Assembly: GCA_028686145.1 (NCBI GenBank) | Contig: JAQUCQ010000023.1 | Location: 1 to 18,668, forward strand | Reading direction: 5' to 3' | Source of the DNA: Desulfuromonadaceae bacterium | GTDB lineage: Bacteria > Desulfobacterota > Desulfuromonadia > Geobacterales > Pseudopelobacteraceae | Length of the DNA: 18,668 nucleotides | Shown: piece by piece, positions 7,705 to 14,281 of the stretch | Layout: each line of letters opens with the position of its first letter | Position numbering within the stretch: the first letter of the stretch is position 1 | Made by a program: the position numbers and the translations under genes | Notes under the pieces: generated by a model | Seen by the model: only the letters and a program-made list of their open reading frames with translations | What the model was told of the DNA's origin: nothing | Databases searched by the model: none

Positions 7705-7792
7705 TGGCGGAGAGGTAGGGATTCGAACCCTAGGTACGTTGCCGTACACCTGATTTCGAGTCAGGCACCATCGACCACTCGGACACCTCTCC
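7705..7792 (-). tRNA. tRNA-Ser (anticodon CGA)
   Basis: An 88-nt class II tRNA including an encoded CCA end. The acceptor stem GGAGAGG/CCTCTCC is perfect and the discriminator base is G, as expected for serine. The anticodon arm reads CTGA-CTCGAAA-TCAG, giving anticodon CGA for codon UCG. A long variable arm (GTACG-GCAA-CGTAC) marks it as serine-class, and the T-arm has GGTTCGAATCC. A terminator follows at 7669-7692. Its 3' end points left, away from the right-hand gene island. Confidence 0.97.
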
Positions 7793-7935
7793 GTGGAAGC
7801 TAAACTGTATAAACTAATTTGTTGGTTATTTCAAGTTCGGTTTTCACCCTCTGCGTTCTTGCTGACAGAGTGGCCGGGGAAATCATTCAAAAACAAACAT
7901 CATGCCGCCCATCTGCAGTGCATAATCTCCACTCC

Positions 7936-9846
7936 TTACGCCAGTCCTGCGGCAAGCTCCCGCCAGTACACTATGTCCAGCCGCCTGCAGGCACGGGTAA
8001 CGCAGACGTAGAGCAGATTGCGGTCTAACACCGACTTCCTGAAATCTTTTGTATTCGGGTCGTACAGGATCACGTTGGCGAACTCCACCCCCTTTACCTG
8101 ATGGGCGATCGTGACCAGAACTCCCGGCTCGAAAGTCAGCTCACCCGACGCATGCAGTCCGCTGATACCGGTTAACGCATTGTGAAGCATCTTCTCGTCA
8201 GATTTTTTCTTGCAGATGACGGCGGTCAGGCTGCCCGGGTCTTCAGCCACCAGTTTCTCCACAAGGCTGCGTAACAGGATGAGAGCGCTCTCCTCATCCG
8301 CTCCCTTGTGATATTCAAGAACGCCGGAATGCCTCCCGACCTGCTCGCTCTCCCGGTTGCTGATCCGTGACGCGAGCGCCATGATCTCTTTGGGGCAGCG
8401 GTAGGAAACGGACAGGGTTTCGTTGCTTACCCCGACCTCCTGCAGATTTTTGTGGAAAATATCGAAATCCGCCACATCGACCCACGACAGAATTTTTTGT
8501 TTGCTGTCGGCGCTGAGCGTGATGCTGTTGCGTTTATCGGTCGCTGCGAGAATTGCTTCCAGCTCCAGGAGCGACAGATCCTGCCCTTCATCGACAATGA
8601 TATGGGCGTACCAGCCGAGGGCGTCGCGAACCGGGCCGTCTTTTTCGCGCAGTTGACAGAGCCGCAGCAGTACACTCAGGTCGGCAAACGATACCGAATG
8701 ACTTCTTGCCGCATACCGGCGACGCAAGTCGGCCAGAAACTCTTCCCTTCCCTTGCCGTCGGCACAGAGGACGTCCAGAACGTACGGCTGGCCGTAAAAC
8801 CGCCATAGATCTTGAAGCGGCTCGGCTTCCTGCGCTTCCGTGACATAGCGGACCAGCAGGGCGGACAACTGCGATGATTTCTTCTGCGCCGTCAGGACAT
8901 CGCCTACAACCGGTTTGATGACCTTGCCGGTCAGGGCGGTGATGGCGCTTAATGCCCAGGCGCTGAAGGTGTCCACCCGGGTGCTGCCGAGCAGGTCGGA
9001 GGAGGTCTGTCTGACATAGTTACGAAGCACCTTGTTGAACATGAGCACCAGACAGCGATCGGGCGAGAATCGTTCCGGATCGTTGAACTGCAGGCAGGAC
9101 AACCGGTGGAGGCTTACTACCGTCTTGCCGCTCCCGGCGCCGCCGGTGATCAGGGTACAGCCGTCGGTCGCTTCCGCGGTAATCATATGGAACTGATCGG
9201 GAGAGATCAAGGAGACGATATCCACCATGCGGTGATCCTGGTTCGCCACCTTGGTGTCGGTGGTCGTATGAAACTCCTTGGCGTTTTTCACCCACGTGTC
9301 GCCGGCCAGCTCAAACAGGTCGTCGCCGCATTCCATGCGCCGGAGCGTCCGTTTCACAATCTCTACCGTGTCACGCCGGGTGATCACTCCCTCACGCTCT
9401 CTCCCCTGAATGGTCTCGAAGTATTCTTCGCCCGGGTCGAAGTCATAAAAAAATCGGGAGATCGGTGCTTTGCGCCAGTCCACGACCAGTGCCCGGTTGT
9501 CATGGGACATGAACCCCTGCTTGCCGATGAGATATTCCTTGGCGCCGATCTTCTTGTCGCTGTCGTTGATCCCGACAATCCCGAAGTACGGGCTGTCGGT
9601 CATTTCAAACGCCGTGAGATACCTGGCGGGATCAAATTTGTCGTTCTCGATCAGCTTTTCTGTCAACGAGTTTTTCTCGTGCCAGTTGACCGACTCAAGG
9701 CGTTCTTTTTCCAGTTCGGTCGTGTAGGCGTGGTGATGGGCAATTTTCGCCCGGTTCTGCCGGGCTGTCTCCTCGATGGAGGTGAGTACGTCGGTCAGAC
9801 GCAACTGTTCCTGCATGACTATGTCAAATTGGGGGCTTTTATTCAT
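7936..9846 (-). CDS. HelD-like superfamily I helicase / motor ATPase
   Basis: A 636-residue UvrD/Rep-superfamily protein. An N-terminal region (about 1-75) rich in Glu/Lys and likely coiled-coil precedes a HelD-type block (PYFGIVGI near 86-93, VVDWRKAPISRFFY near 121-134, then EYFETIQGREREG). Motor motifs: Walker A GGAGSGKT (235-242), Walker B IIVDEGQD (416-423), YRCP (482-485), HQVKGVEF (582-589) and LLYVCVTRA (611-619) with the arginine finger. HelD proteins free stalled RNA polymerase from DNA; the N-terminal blocks favour that role over DNA repair, though this is inference. It is shorter than typical HelD (about 680-780). No clear ribosome site precedes the ATG at 9846, so the start is less certain. 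Its base composition is clearly GC-richer than the left part of the window. Confidence 0.85.
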   Translation of the reverse strand: MNKSPQFDIVMQEQLRLTDVLTSIEETARQNRAKIAHHHAYTTELEKERLESVNWHEKNSLTEKLIENDKFDPARYLTAFEMTDSPYFGIVGINDSDKKIGAKEYLIGKQGFMSHDNRALVVDWRKAPISRFFYDFDPGEEYFETIQGREREGVITRRDTVEIVKRTLRRMECGDDLFELAGDTWVKNAKEFHTTTDTKVANQDHRMVDIVSLISPDQFHMITAEATDGCTLITGGAGSGKTVVSLHRLSCLQFNDPERFSPDRCLVLMFNKVLRNYVRQTSSDLLGSTRVDTFSAWALSAITALTGKVIKPVVGDVLTAQKKSSQLSALLVRYVTEAQEAEPLQDLWRFYGQPYVLDVLCADGKGREEFLADLRRRYAARSHSVSFADLSVLLRLCQLREKDGPVRDALGWYAHIIVDEGQDLSLLELEAILAATDKRNSITLSADSKQKILSWVDVADFDIFHKNLQEVGVSNETLSVSYRCPKEIMALASRISNRESEQVGRHSGVLEYHKGADEESALILLRSLVEKLVAEDPGSLTAVICKKKSDEKMLHNALTGISGLHASGELTFEPGVLVTIAHQVKGVEFANVILYDPNTKDFRKSVLDRNLLYVCVTRACRRLDIVYWRELAAGLA

Positions 9847-10010
9847 AGAGAATCGAAGTCAATCCTGTTGTTTATTGAAAAGAGTGACTGCCTTGGTGGG
9901 CAAAGCGAAAGGCTCAGGATGTGCGGGATGTTAACCCATTTTCCAGAGCCTCGGGATGGAAAGTTTTACTCATTTCGTGTCTTTTATATACGCCATAACC
10001 GGCCAGGCTG

Positions 10011-10196
10011 TCAATGCATCGAACCGCGCCCGCCTGGTTGCCAGCGCATAGCCGGGCAGGCGCTGAAGCGTTTCTGGTGTTCGGAACAAAATACCTGGCC
10101 GTTAAAACGCCCGGAATTTGCGAGACAGAAATCGGATTCTTCCTCGCTGATTTCCTGCCCGCAGAGAGCACAGGTTGGCTGTTTTTGGTCACTCAT
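10011..10196 (-). CDS. Small cysteine-rich (zinc-binding) protein
   Basis: A 61-residue protein with CALCGQEI near the N-terminus (Cys at 9 and 12) and further Cys/His residues in VFCSEHQKRFSAC, an arrangement that suggests one zinc site. The start is ATG at 10196, with AGAGG at 10203-10207 ending 6 nt before it. A TTG at 10202 in frame would be too close to that site. It begins 2 nt after the stop of the upstream zinc microprotein, so the two are translationally coupled. I know no named family for it. It could bind a protein partner or nucleic acid, but this is not shown by the sequence. Confidence 0.72.
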   Translation of the reverse strand: MSDQKQPTCALCGQEISEEESDFCLANSGRFNGQVFCSEHQKRFSACPAMRWQPGGRGSMH

Positions 10197-10198
10197 GA

Positions 10199-10396
10199 TC
10201 AACCTCTTTTCTCATGGGCTTTTTTCCCGTGGACCCGTTCATAGGCTTTGCAGAAGGGACAGATGTCCTGCTCGATGTTCTTCACAAAGTCAAAGACCAT
10301 CCCCTTCTGGTGATGGCGGGCATGGAGGCAGACCGGGCAGAGTTCGCATATCTTTGCCAGGGATTTATCCAGGGCTGAAGGCTGTGTGCTGTTCAT
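10199..10396 (-). CDS. Small zinc-ribbon-like protein
   Basis: A 65-residue protein with two Cys pairs, CELCPVC (Cys 17, 20 and 23) and CPFC (Cys 46 and 49), separated by a conserved-looking HQKGMVFDFVKNIEQDI segment; together they make a plausible zinc ribbon. The C-terminus is basic (KKAHEKRG). It sits 4 nt after the YgiD/LigB dioxygenase stop and overlaps the ribosome site of the next microprotein, so the three form a tight operon. No named family is recognised. Confidence 0.75.
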   Translation of the reverse strand: MNSTQPSALDKSLAKICELCPVCLHARHHQKGMVFDFVKNIEQDICPFCKAYERVHGKKAHEKRG

Positions 10397-10400
10397 AAAT

Positions 10401-11180
10401 TTATCCTATCATCACTGACTGCATTGAAATGGAGCCAAGTACAATCTCATCTGTAAAAACGGAAACCGGGTCGGCGGTTGTCCGGAGGGCAAGGGAGTAG
10501 AGAAGCGGCAGATAGTGTTCGTTGGTGGGAATCGACAATCGTGCTGCCTCTCCAAGCGCTGCATAATCGGTCAAACGGTCAAGATCGCCTCCACGGATGA
10601 ACTCTGTTGCCGTGGCATTAAATTCAGCGGCCCACGGATAGGAGGCATTGTCATGCCAGCGTATCAGCGGCAGGTTGTGCACGATGTTGCCGCTCCCGAT
10701 GATCAGTACCCCCTCGTCGCGAAGCGGCAGCAGCTGTTGCGCCAGTGCGACATGTTCGCGGGGAGATTTTTGCCGGTCGAGCGACAGTTGCAGCACCGGT
10801 ATGTCGGCCTCCGGATACATCCGCCGGAGCACTGACCAGGTGCCATGATCAAGTCCCCAAGATTCGTCGGCTGTCACGTCATTGCCCTTGAACAGACCCA
10901 CCACATGGTTCGCCAACTCCGGAGCACCGGGTGCAGGATACTCGACGTGAAAAAGCTCCTGAGGGAATCCGTAGAAGTCGTGAATTGTCCGGGGCGACTT
11001 CATGGCGGTAACCATGCTGCCATCGGTTTCCCAGTGCGCAGAAACAGAGAGGATCGCCTTCGGACGGGGAATCGTCAGGGCAACGTCCCTCCATGCCGCG
11101 GCAAACAGGTTATCCTCTATGGCGTTCATCGGGCTGCCGTGACCGATGAACAGAACCGGCTTTCGTTGTTCTTTAATCAT
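10401..11180 (-). CDS. ygiD: Extradiol ring-cleavage dioxygenase, YgiD/LigB type
   Basis: A 259-residue class III extradiol dioxygenase of the 4,5-DOPA dioxygenase family. Metal-site residues are visible: H14 in FIGHGSPMN, H49 in SVSAHWE, H168 in GSGNIVHNL, and H222 in TNEHYLPLLY; H112 lies in GLDHGTW. The family cleaves catechol-type rings, in E. coli YgiD opening DOPA, using Zn or Fe(II). The natural substrate here is unknown. The length matches YgiD (about 260). The start at 11180 has AGAGGT 7 nt upstream. The two zinc microprotein genes follow directly downstream, which makes an operon plausible. Confidence 0.93.
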   Translation of the reverse strand: MIKEQRKPVLFIGHGSPMNAIEDNLFAAAWRDVALTIPRPKAILSVSAHWETDGSMVTAMKSPRTIHDFYGFPQELFHVEYPAPGAPELANHVVGLFKGNDVTADESWGLDHGTWSVLRRMYPEADIPVLQLSLDRQKSPREHVALAQQLLPLRDEGVLIIGSGNIVHNLPLIRWHDNASYPWAAEFNATATEFIRGGDLDRLTDYAALGEAARLSIPTNEHYLPLLYSLALRTTADPVSVFTDEIVLGSISMQSVMIG

Positions 11181-11287
11181 GATGATGTACCTCTGACGGT
11201 TATTGTATCAGCTTTCACACGGTAGTTTCCAGAGCCATGACGAGTTGATTCTGGAGACATTACCACTTCAATCGCCGCACCGCTTTC

Positions 11288-11686
11288 TCAAGCGCAAAAG
11301 GCCAGACGAACAGCGCGGTCGCGCGGCCCATCAAACTCACAGAAATAAATCCCCTGCCAGGTACCTAACCACATAGTACCGTGCCGGATTATCACCTGTA
11401 CCGATGAACCATAAAAACCGGCCTTGATGTGCGCATCAGAGTTACCTTCACTGTGGCGGAATCTATGGCTCTGGGGAACCAGTTCGTCACTGAACATTTC
11501 CATATCCCGGGCAACATCCGGATCGGCATTCTCGTTGATGGTTACGCCGGCAGTTGTATGCGGCACAAAAACGGTCAGCACGCCATCCTGCCAGCCGTTG
11601 TTTGCTATGACTTCGGCTATTTTTGAGGTGATTGAAACAAATTGGGTACGCCTGACTGTTGAAACGCGAAGTTCAGCTGTTTTCAT
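11288..11686 (-). CDS. YjbQ family protein (UPF0047)
   Basis: A 132-residue protein of the YjbQ/UPF0047 family. The signatures are VFVPHTTAGVTINENADPDV (about residues 39-58), a central NSDAHIKAGFYGSS (about 82-95) and GTWQGIYFCEFDGPRDR near the end. Members are annotated as secondary thiamine-phosphate synthase enzymes because some complement thiamine synthesis, but the true cellular role is debated. The conserved His residues form a likely metal or substrate pocket. The start at 11686 is supported by CGGAGA 5 nt upstream. It is separated by about 107 nt from the dioxygenase gene and may have its own promoter. Confidence 0.95.
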   Translation of the reverse strand: MKTAELRVSTVRRTQFVSITSKIAEVIANNGWQDGVLTVFVPHTTAGVTINENADPDVARDMEMFSDELVPQSHRFRHSEGNSDAHIKAGFYGSSVQVIIRHGTMWLGTWQGIYFCEFDGPRDRAVRLAFCA

Positions 11687-11732
11687 GGTTTCTCCGAATA
11701 GTTCTGAAGTGATAGGGGATTAATTGCCGTTA

Positions 11733-11748
11733 TTTGTATGGAGTTGAG
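11733..11748. repeat. 16-bp direct repeat, left copy
   Basis: TTTGTATGGAGTTGAG, identical to 13558-13573. The preceding bases also match if one allows a 6-bp insertion in the right copy (GTTATTTG, then AATTTG, then TATGG). The two copies bracket the DUF559/NERD/HNH-remnant block. Confidence 0.8.
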
Positions 11749-11763
11749 CCCCGACCCGTATGA

Positions 11764-12177
11764 TCAGCCTTCGTTGTTTATGGTGGTTATTGCTCTGTTC
11801 AGCTCTTCATACACCCCTTCGATGTTTCGTAACACATCGTCATTGCTGAAACGGATCACCCGCAACCCGAGAGAACCGAGAAACCTTGTCCGTTCTGCGT
11901 CATACTCCGCTGTTTCGGCGTGACTGTCGCCATCGATCTCGATTACCAGCTGCAATTCGGCGCAGTAGAAATCGACAATATAATCACCGACAGGTTTTTG
12001 CCGCAGGAATTTATAGGCGGCGAACTGCCGCATCCGCAGGACTTTCTGCCAAATCTGGTTTTCGGCAGCCGTGGGGGTGTTGCGGTTTTCGCGGGCGAGG
12101 GTGGTGAGGTTTTTGTTGTAGGGGAGGTAGGGGGAGTCGAAAGTAGGCGCTGATTCGGAGTCGGAAGATAACCCCAT
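11764..12177 (-). CDS. DUF559 domain endonuclease-like protein (Vsr-like)
   Basis: The last ~120 residues form a DUF559 domain, a small PD-(D/E)XK fold related to very-short-patch-repair nucleases. The start LPYNKNLTTLARENRN, the TAAENQIWQKVLRMRQF helix, the catalytic strand GDYIVDFYC, and VIEIDGDSH with the second acidic pair are visible, and the domain looks intact. The start is unclear. The frame is open back to 12444, but that overlaps the NERD gene and its upstream part is translated from a GC-rich inverted repeat. The ATG at 12177 gives a normal-length 137-residue protein; the ATG at 12336, 5 nt after the NERD stop, gives 190 residues. Neither has a clear ribosome site. Substrate unknown; repair, mobility or defence are all possible. 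Confidence 0.8.
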   Translation of the reverse strand: MGLSSDSESAPTFDSPYLPYNKNLTTLARENRNTPTAAENQIWQKVLRMRQFAAYKFLRQKPVGDYIVDFYCAELQLVIEIDGDSHAETAEYDAERTRFLGSLGLRVIRFSNDDVLRNIEGVYEELNRAITTINNEG

Positions 12178-12193
12178 TTCGCAGTCAGAAGCT

Positions 12194-12298
12194 AACCCCT
12201 CCCCGGCCCTCCCCTTATCAAGGGAGGGGGACAGGGCATCTCCTGCGGGTGTCGGCACACAGCTTCCCCCCTGATAAGGGGGGATTGAGGGGGGTTGG
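12194..12298. repeat. GC-rich inverted-repeat element (REP/MITE-like)
   Basis: Two related units in opposite orientation, at about 12194-12231 and 12264-12298, are separated by about 33 nt. Each has a C-run, a CCCCTTATCA-type core and a G-run: CCTCCCCTTATCAAGGGAGG in the left unit, and CCCCCTGATAAGGGGG in the right. Each unit alone is palindromic, so the whole could fold into a strong cruciform. Such elements are often scattered in genomes as non-autonomous repeats. It lies between the NERD gene and the DUF559 domain. Confidence 0.82.
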
Positions 12299-12340
12299 TT
12301 TTGACTCAAGTTTGTTCTCCTTGGAAACCCTGACATTGCA

Positions 12341-13372
12341 TTACGGATTGGCAAAGTATAGTGAACTAGTCCCGCAATCCGAGCATTCACGAAAGAACTT
12401 TTTACCGTCCTTCCGAATCCGTTTATTATGGCCAATTGTGCCACACGCGATTTTTATTGGCGTGTTGTCATCACACTCCCCGCACTTGAAGTAGTAGCCG
12501 AACTTCCCATACATAACTTCGATTTTTGGGCTGTTACATTTTCGACATGTCAAAGCATCTTTGCTTTCTTGAACAACGGGGGAATATACAGGTGCTGGTG
12601 GGGCAGCTACTATTGGTGCAGCTGGCACAACCTGGCTGGCTTCGGCGCCCTGAAGACCGAACTTTGCGACATAATCAAACGTTGCCGGCTTATGCAATGC
12701 TATAAGTTTTTGCCCAATGTCGATGATTGTATCGAGTGAAACAATGCGTGCAAGGCTGGCAAAAACATCCAGTACGCCTTTATTTTCAAATTGGTTTTGT
12801 ATTGTTTTCAGAAGTACATCCGATTTGATTATATGGCTGGTATCAAATTTCTTTGGGCGATCAATACGGGCATTGGGTGACACCAGGACATATGAATGAA
12901 GGGTTGGCGATAATTTTATACCGGCACGAGTTGGTAATTCAAGATGTTCGAATACTTCTTTCAGTACGGCAATATGCCGCTCGTTTTGTGCAAGAGGTGA
13001 GGCCATGCCTTCATAGTTTTTCTTGAAACTGTTCCACTGTTTAAACTCGCCTTCCTCGGTTATCTGAATTCCGGCATGGAAATGTTTGGTTTCAAGTACG
13101 AAGCAGTTCAGTGTGCGGTGAATCAAAAGATGATCAATCTGGGCAACCCTGCCATTAATTTCAAGCCGAAGGTCATGGATCACTACAGTGTTTTCGGCAT
13201 CTTTATAATCGAAGTCAATCAGGTATGCAGACTCGTTTTCACCCTTTATCCCTGCACGTAAGAAACGCAGTTCTTGTTCGACTTTGGATTTTCGATCAGC
13301 TGGTGCAATCTTTATCAGGCGCTCAAGCTCTTCTATGTCGCGTTCTCTGTTATCAGCATTTTTTAAAATCAT
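12341..13372 (-). CDS. NERD nuclease-domain protein with C-terminal cysteine ribbon
   Basis: A 343-residue protein. After a short charged helix, residues ~36-150 form a NERD (nuclease-related) domain with its expected active-site residues: E45 in GIKGE, D80 in AQIDHLLI, and E94/K96 in FVLETKHF. An Ala/Pro-rich linker (about 245-268) leads to a C-terminal module with seven cysteines (C276, C279, C297, C300, C310, C330, C333) resembling tandem topoisomerase-type zinc fingers, probably for DNA binding. It is therefore likely an active DNA nuclease targeted by a zinc module; this is inference. The start at 13372 has AAGGAGT at 13378-13384, inside the 3' end of the HNH remnant. It is less GC-rich than that remnant, suggesting separate origins. 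Confidence 0.9.
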   Translation of the reverse strand: MILKNADNRERDIEELERLIKIAPADRKSKVEQELRFLRAGIKGENESAYLIDFDYKDAENTVVIHDLRLEINGRVAQIDHLLIHRTLNCFVLETKHFHAGIQITEEGEFKQWNSFKKNYEGMASPLAQNERHIAVLKEVFEHLELPTRAGIKLSPTLHSYVLVSPNARIDRPKKFDTSHIIKSDVLLKTIQNQFENKGVLDVFASLARIVSLDTIIDIGQKLIALHKPATFDYVAKFGLQGAEASQVVPAAPIVAAPPAPVYSPVVQESKDALTCRKCNSPKIEVMYGKFGYYFKCGECDDNTPIKIACGTIGHNKRIRKDGKKFFRECSDCGTSSLYFANP

Positions 13373-13374
13373 TA

Positions 13375-13536
13375 TTAACTCCTTGAGGTGATAACGCCGC
13401 GATGCATCAGGTCCAGCACCGCCAGCAGCAGGAGCGGCTTGTGCGGGGCCTTACGCTTGGTGGCGTCGCTCCAGGTCGCGTCGGGGGCGCGGTTGAGGGA
13501 GGGGAAGTGTTTGATGGAGGTGGTTAGGGCGGTCAT
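13375..13536 (-). pseudogene. N-terminal remnant of an HNH endonuclease
   Basis: A 53-codon frame (ATG 13536, TAA 13375-13377). Its product resembles the N-terminus of restriction-type HNH endonucleases: a helix with FPSLNRA, then WSDATKRKAPHKPLLLLAVLDL near residues 22-43 and GVITS. The rest of the gene, including the HNH motif, is missing. The frame ends 2 nt before the NERD start, and its last codons supply the NERD ribosome site, so translation could couple the two. GC content is visibly higher than in the flanking genes. It is best read as a gene truncated when the NERD gene was joined to it. A residual role as a leader peptide cannot be excluded. Confidence 0.68.
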
Positions 13537-13557
13537 TGGGTTCTTCAGTTATTTGAA

Positions 13558-13573
13558 TTTGTATGGAGTTGAG
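13558..13573. repeat. 16-bp direct repeat, right copy
   Basis: Identical to 11733-11748, lying between the DUF2290 stop and the HNH remnant. A 5-bp hairpin (GCCGC 13578-13582 with GCGGC 13587-13591) sits beside it just after the DUF2290 gene, without a T-run. Confidence 0.8.
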
Positions 13574-13600
13574 ACACGCCGCCTATGCGGCTCTTCGACC

Positions 13601-14278
13601 TTATGAGGCCATTTTGGGTGTCTGAATATGTACAAGACTTCTTTCGGTATTCAAAATCGATTCAGCAAACACTGCATTATATCTGGGTAGCTTATCCGCG
13701 TAGCGGTGAAAGGCAGTATGATAGAAATTTCTGAGGATAAAATCCATGAACTGGCAGGGAGTCAGCGCCGCAGTCACAGGGATGCGGCAATTCTCGTATT
13801 GTCCAAGAGTCAAATGGGATTTAGGATGTTCCATTACCTGGAACACCGCAGCTCTTGAGTCATAATCAAACCGTAATGGAAAAGGGACAATGTTTCTAGC
13901 TACAACATCGGCATAGATATCGTCTTCAAGATAAATCTCAGGATTGTTTTGAAATTCCTCCAGATGCGGGGCCGGAAAAAATGCCAGCCTGTGACGTTCC
14001 AGTATTGAGCCGTCAAATATGTACATCATCTGGATAAGTGCACCATCCGGCATCTTGACGCTAAAAGCCCTTTCTTGCGCCATAACGTTGTATATCTCAT
14101 CATATGCCCTGTCTTTCATAGCAATGGAAACATGTTCCGCCTGCGGAAATGTTACAGCAACATGATTGCCTTCTAGGTTGCGCCGAATGGCGAAGTTTTG
14201 ATCGTTTGACAGCCCAATTTCCACCAAGTGCCGAACTATCCCGTCAATCTGTCTCTTAATTCCGTCCGGGGTAGGCAT
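13601..14278 (-). CDS. DUF2290 domain protein
   Basis: A 225-residue soluble protein. The central to C-terminal part shows the DUF2290 blocks: RHRLAFFPAPHLEEF, NNPEIYLEDDIYADVVARNIVPFPLRFDYD, then HPKSHLTLGQYENCRIPVTAALTPCQFMDFILRNFYHTAF. The function of the family is unknown. It starts 3 nt after the stop of the UvrD-like helicase gene, and its ribosome site (AAAGGT) overlaps the helicase stop, so the two are almost surely co-translated. The proximity suggests DUF2290 is an accessory or effector partner of the helicase. No nuclease motif is obvious, although several conserved His and Asp residues could form a metal site. Confidence 0.87.
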   Translation of the reverse strand: MPTPDGIKRQIDGIVRHLVEIGLSNDQNFAIRRNLEGNHVAVTFPQAEHVSIAMKDRAYDEIYNVMAQERAFSVKMPDGALIQMMYIFDGSILERHRLAFFPAPHLEEFQNNPEIYLEDDIYADVVARNIVPFPLRFDYDSRAAVFQVMEHPKSHLTLGQYENCRIPVTAALTPCQFMDFILRNFYHTAFHRYADKLPRYNAVFAESILNTERSLVHIQTPKMAS

Positions 14279-14281
14279 GTA

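Noticed and set aside
7705..7792. tRNA-Ser as the integration site of the right-hand island
   Set aside because: The 3' end of the tRNA points left, and an element using it would lie to its left. No copy of the tRNA 3' end was found near 18.6 kb or elsewhere in the window.
9106..10398. 430-codon open frame on the plus strand opposite the HelD-like gene and the microproteins
   Set aside because: It is the mirror of a GC-rich coding strand. The product shows no domain, crosses three real genes and has no ribosome site. The minus-strand genes have clear motifs.
12178..12444. Longest DUF559 frame start at 12444
   Set aside because: It would overlap the NERD gene by about 100 nt, and the extension comes from another gene's coding sequence plus a repeat element. 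The DUF559 domain begins only near 12126.
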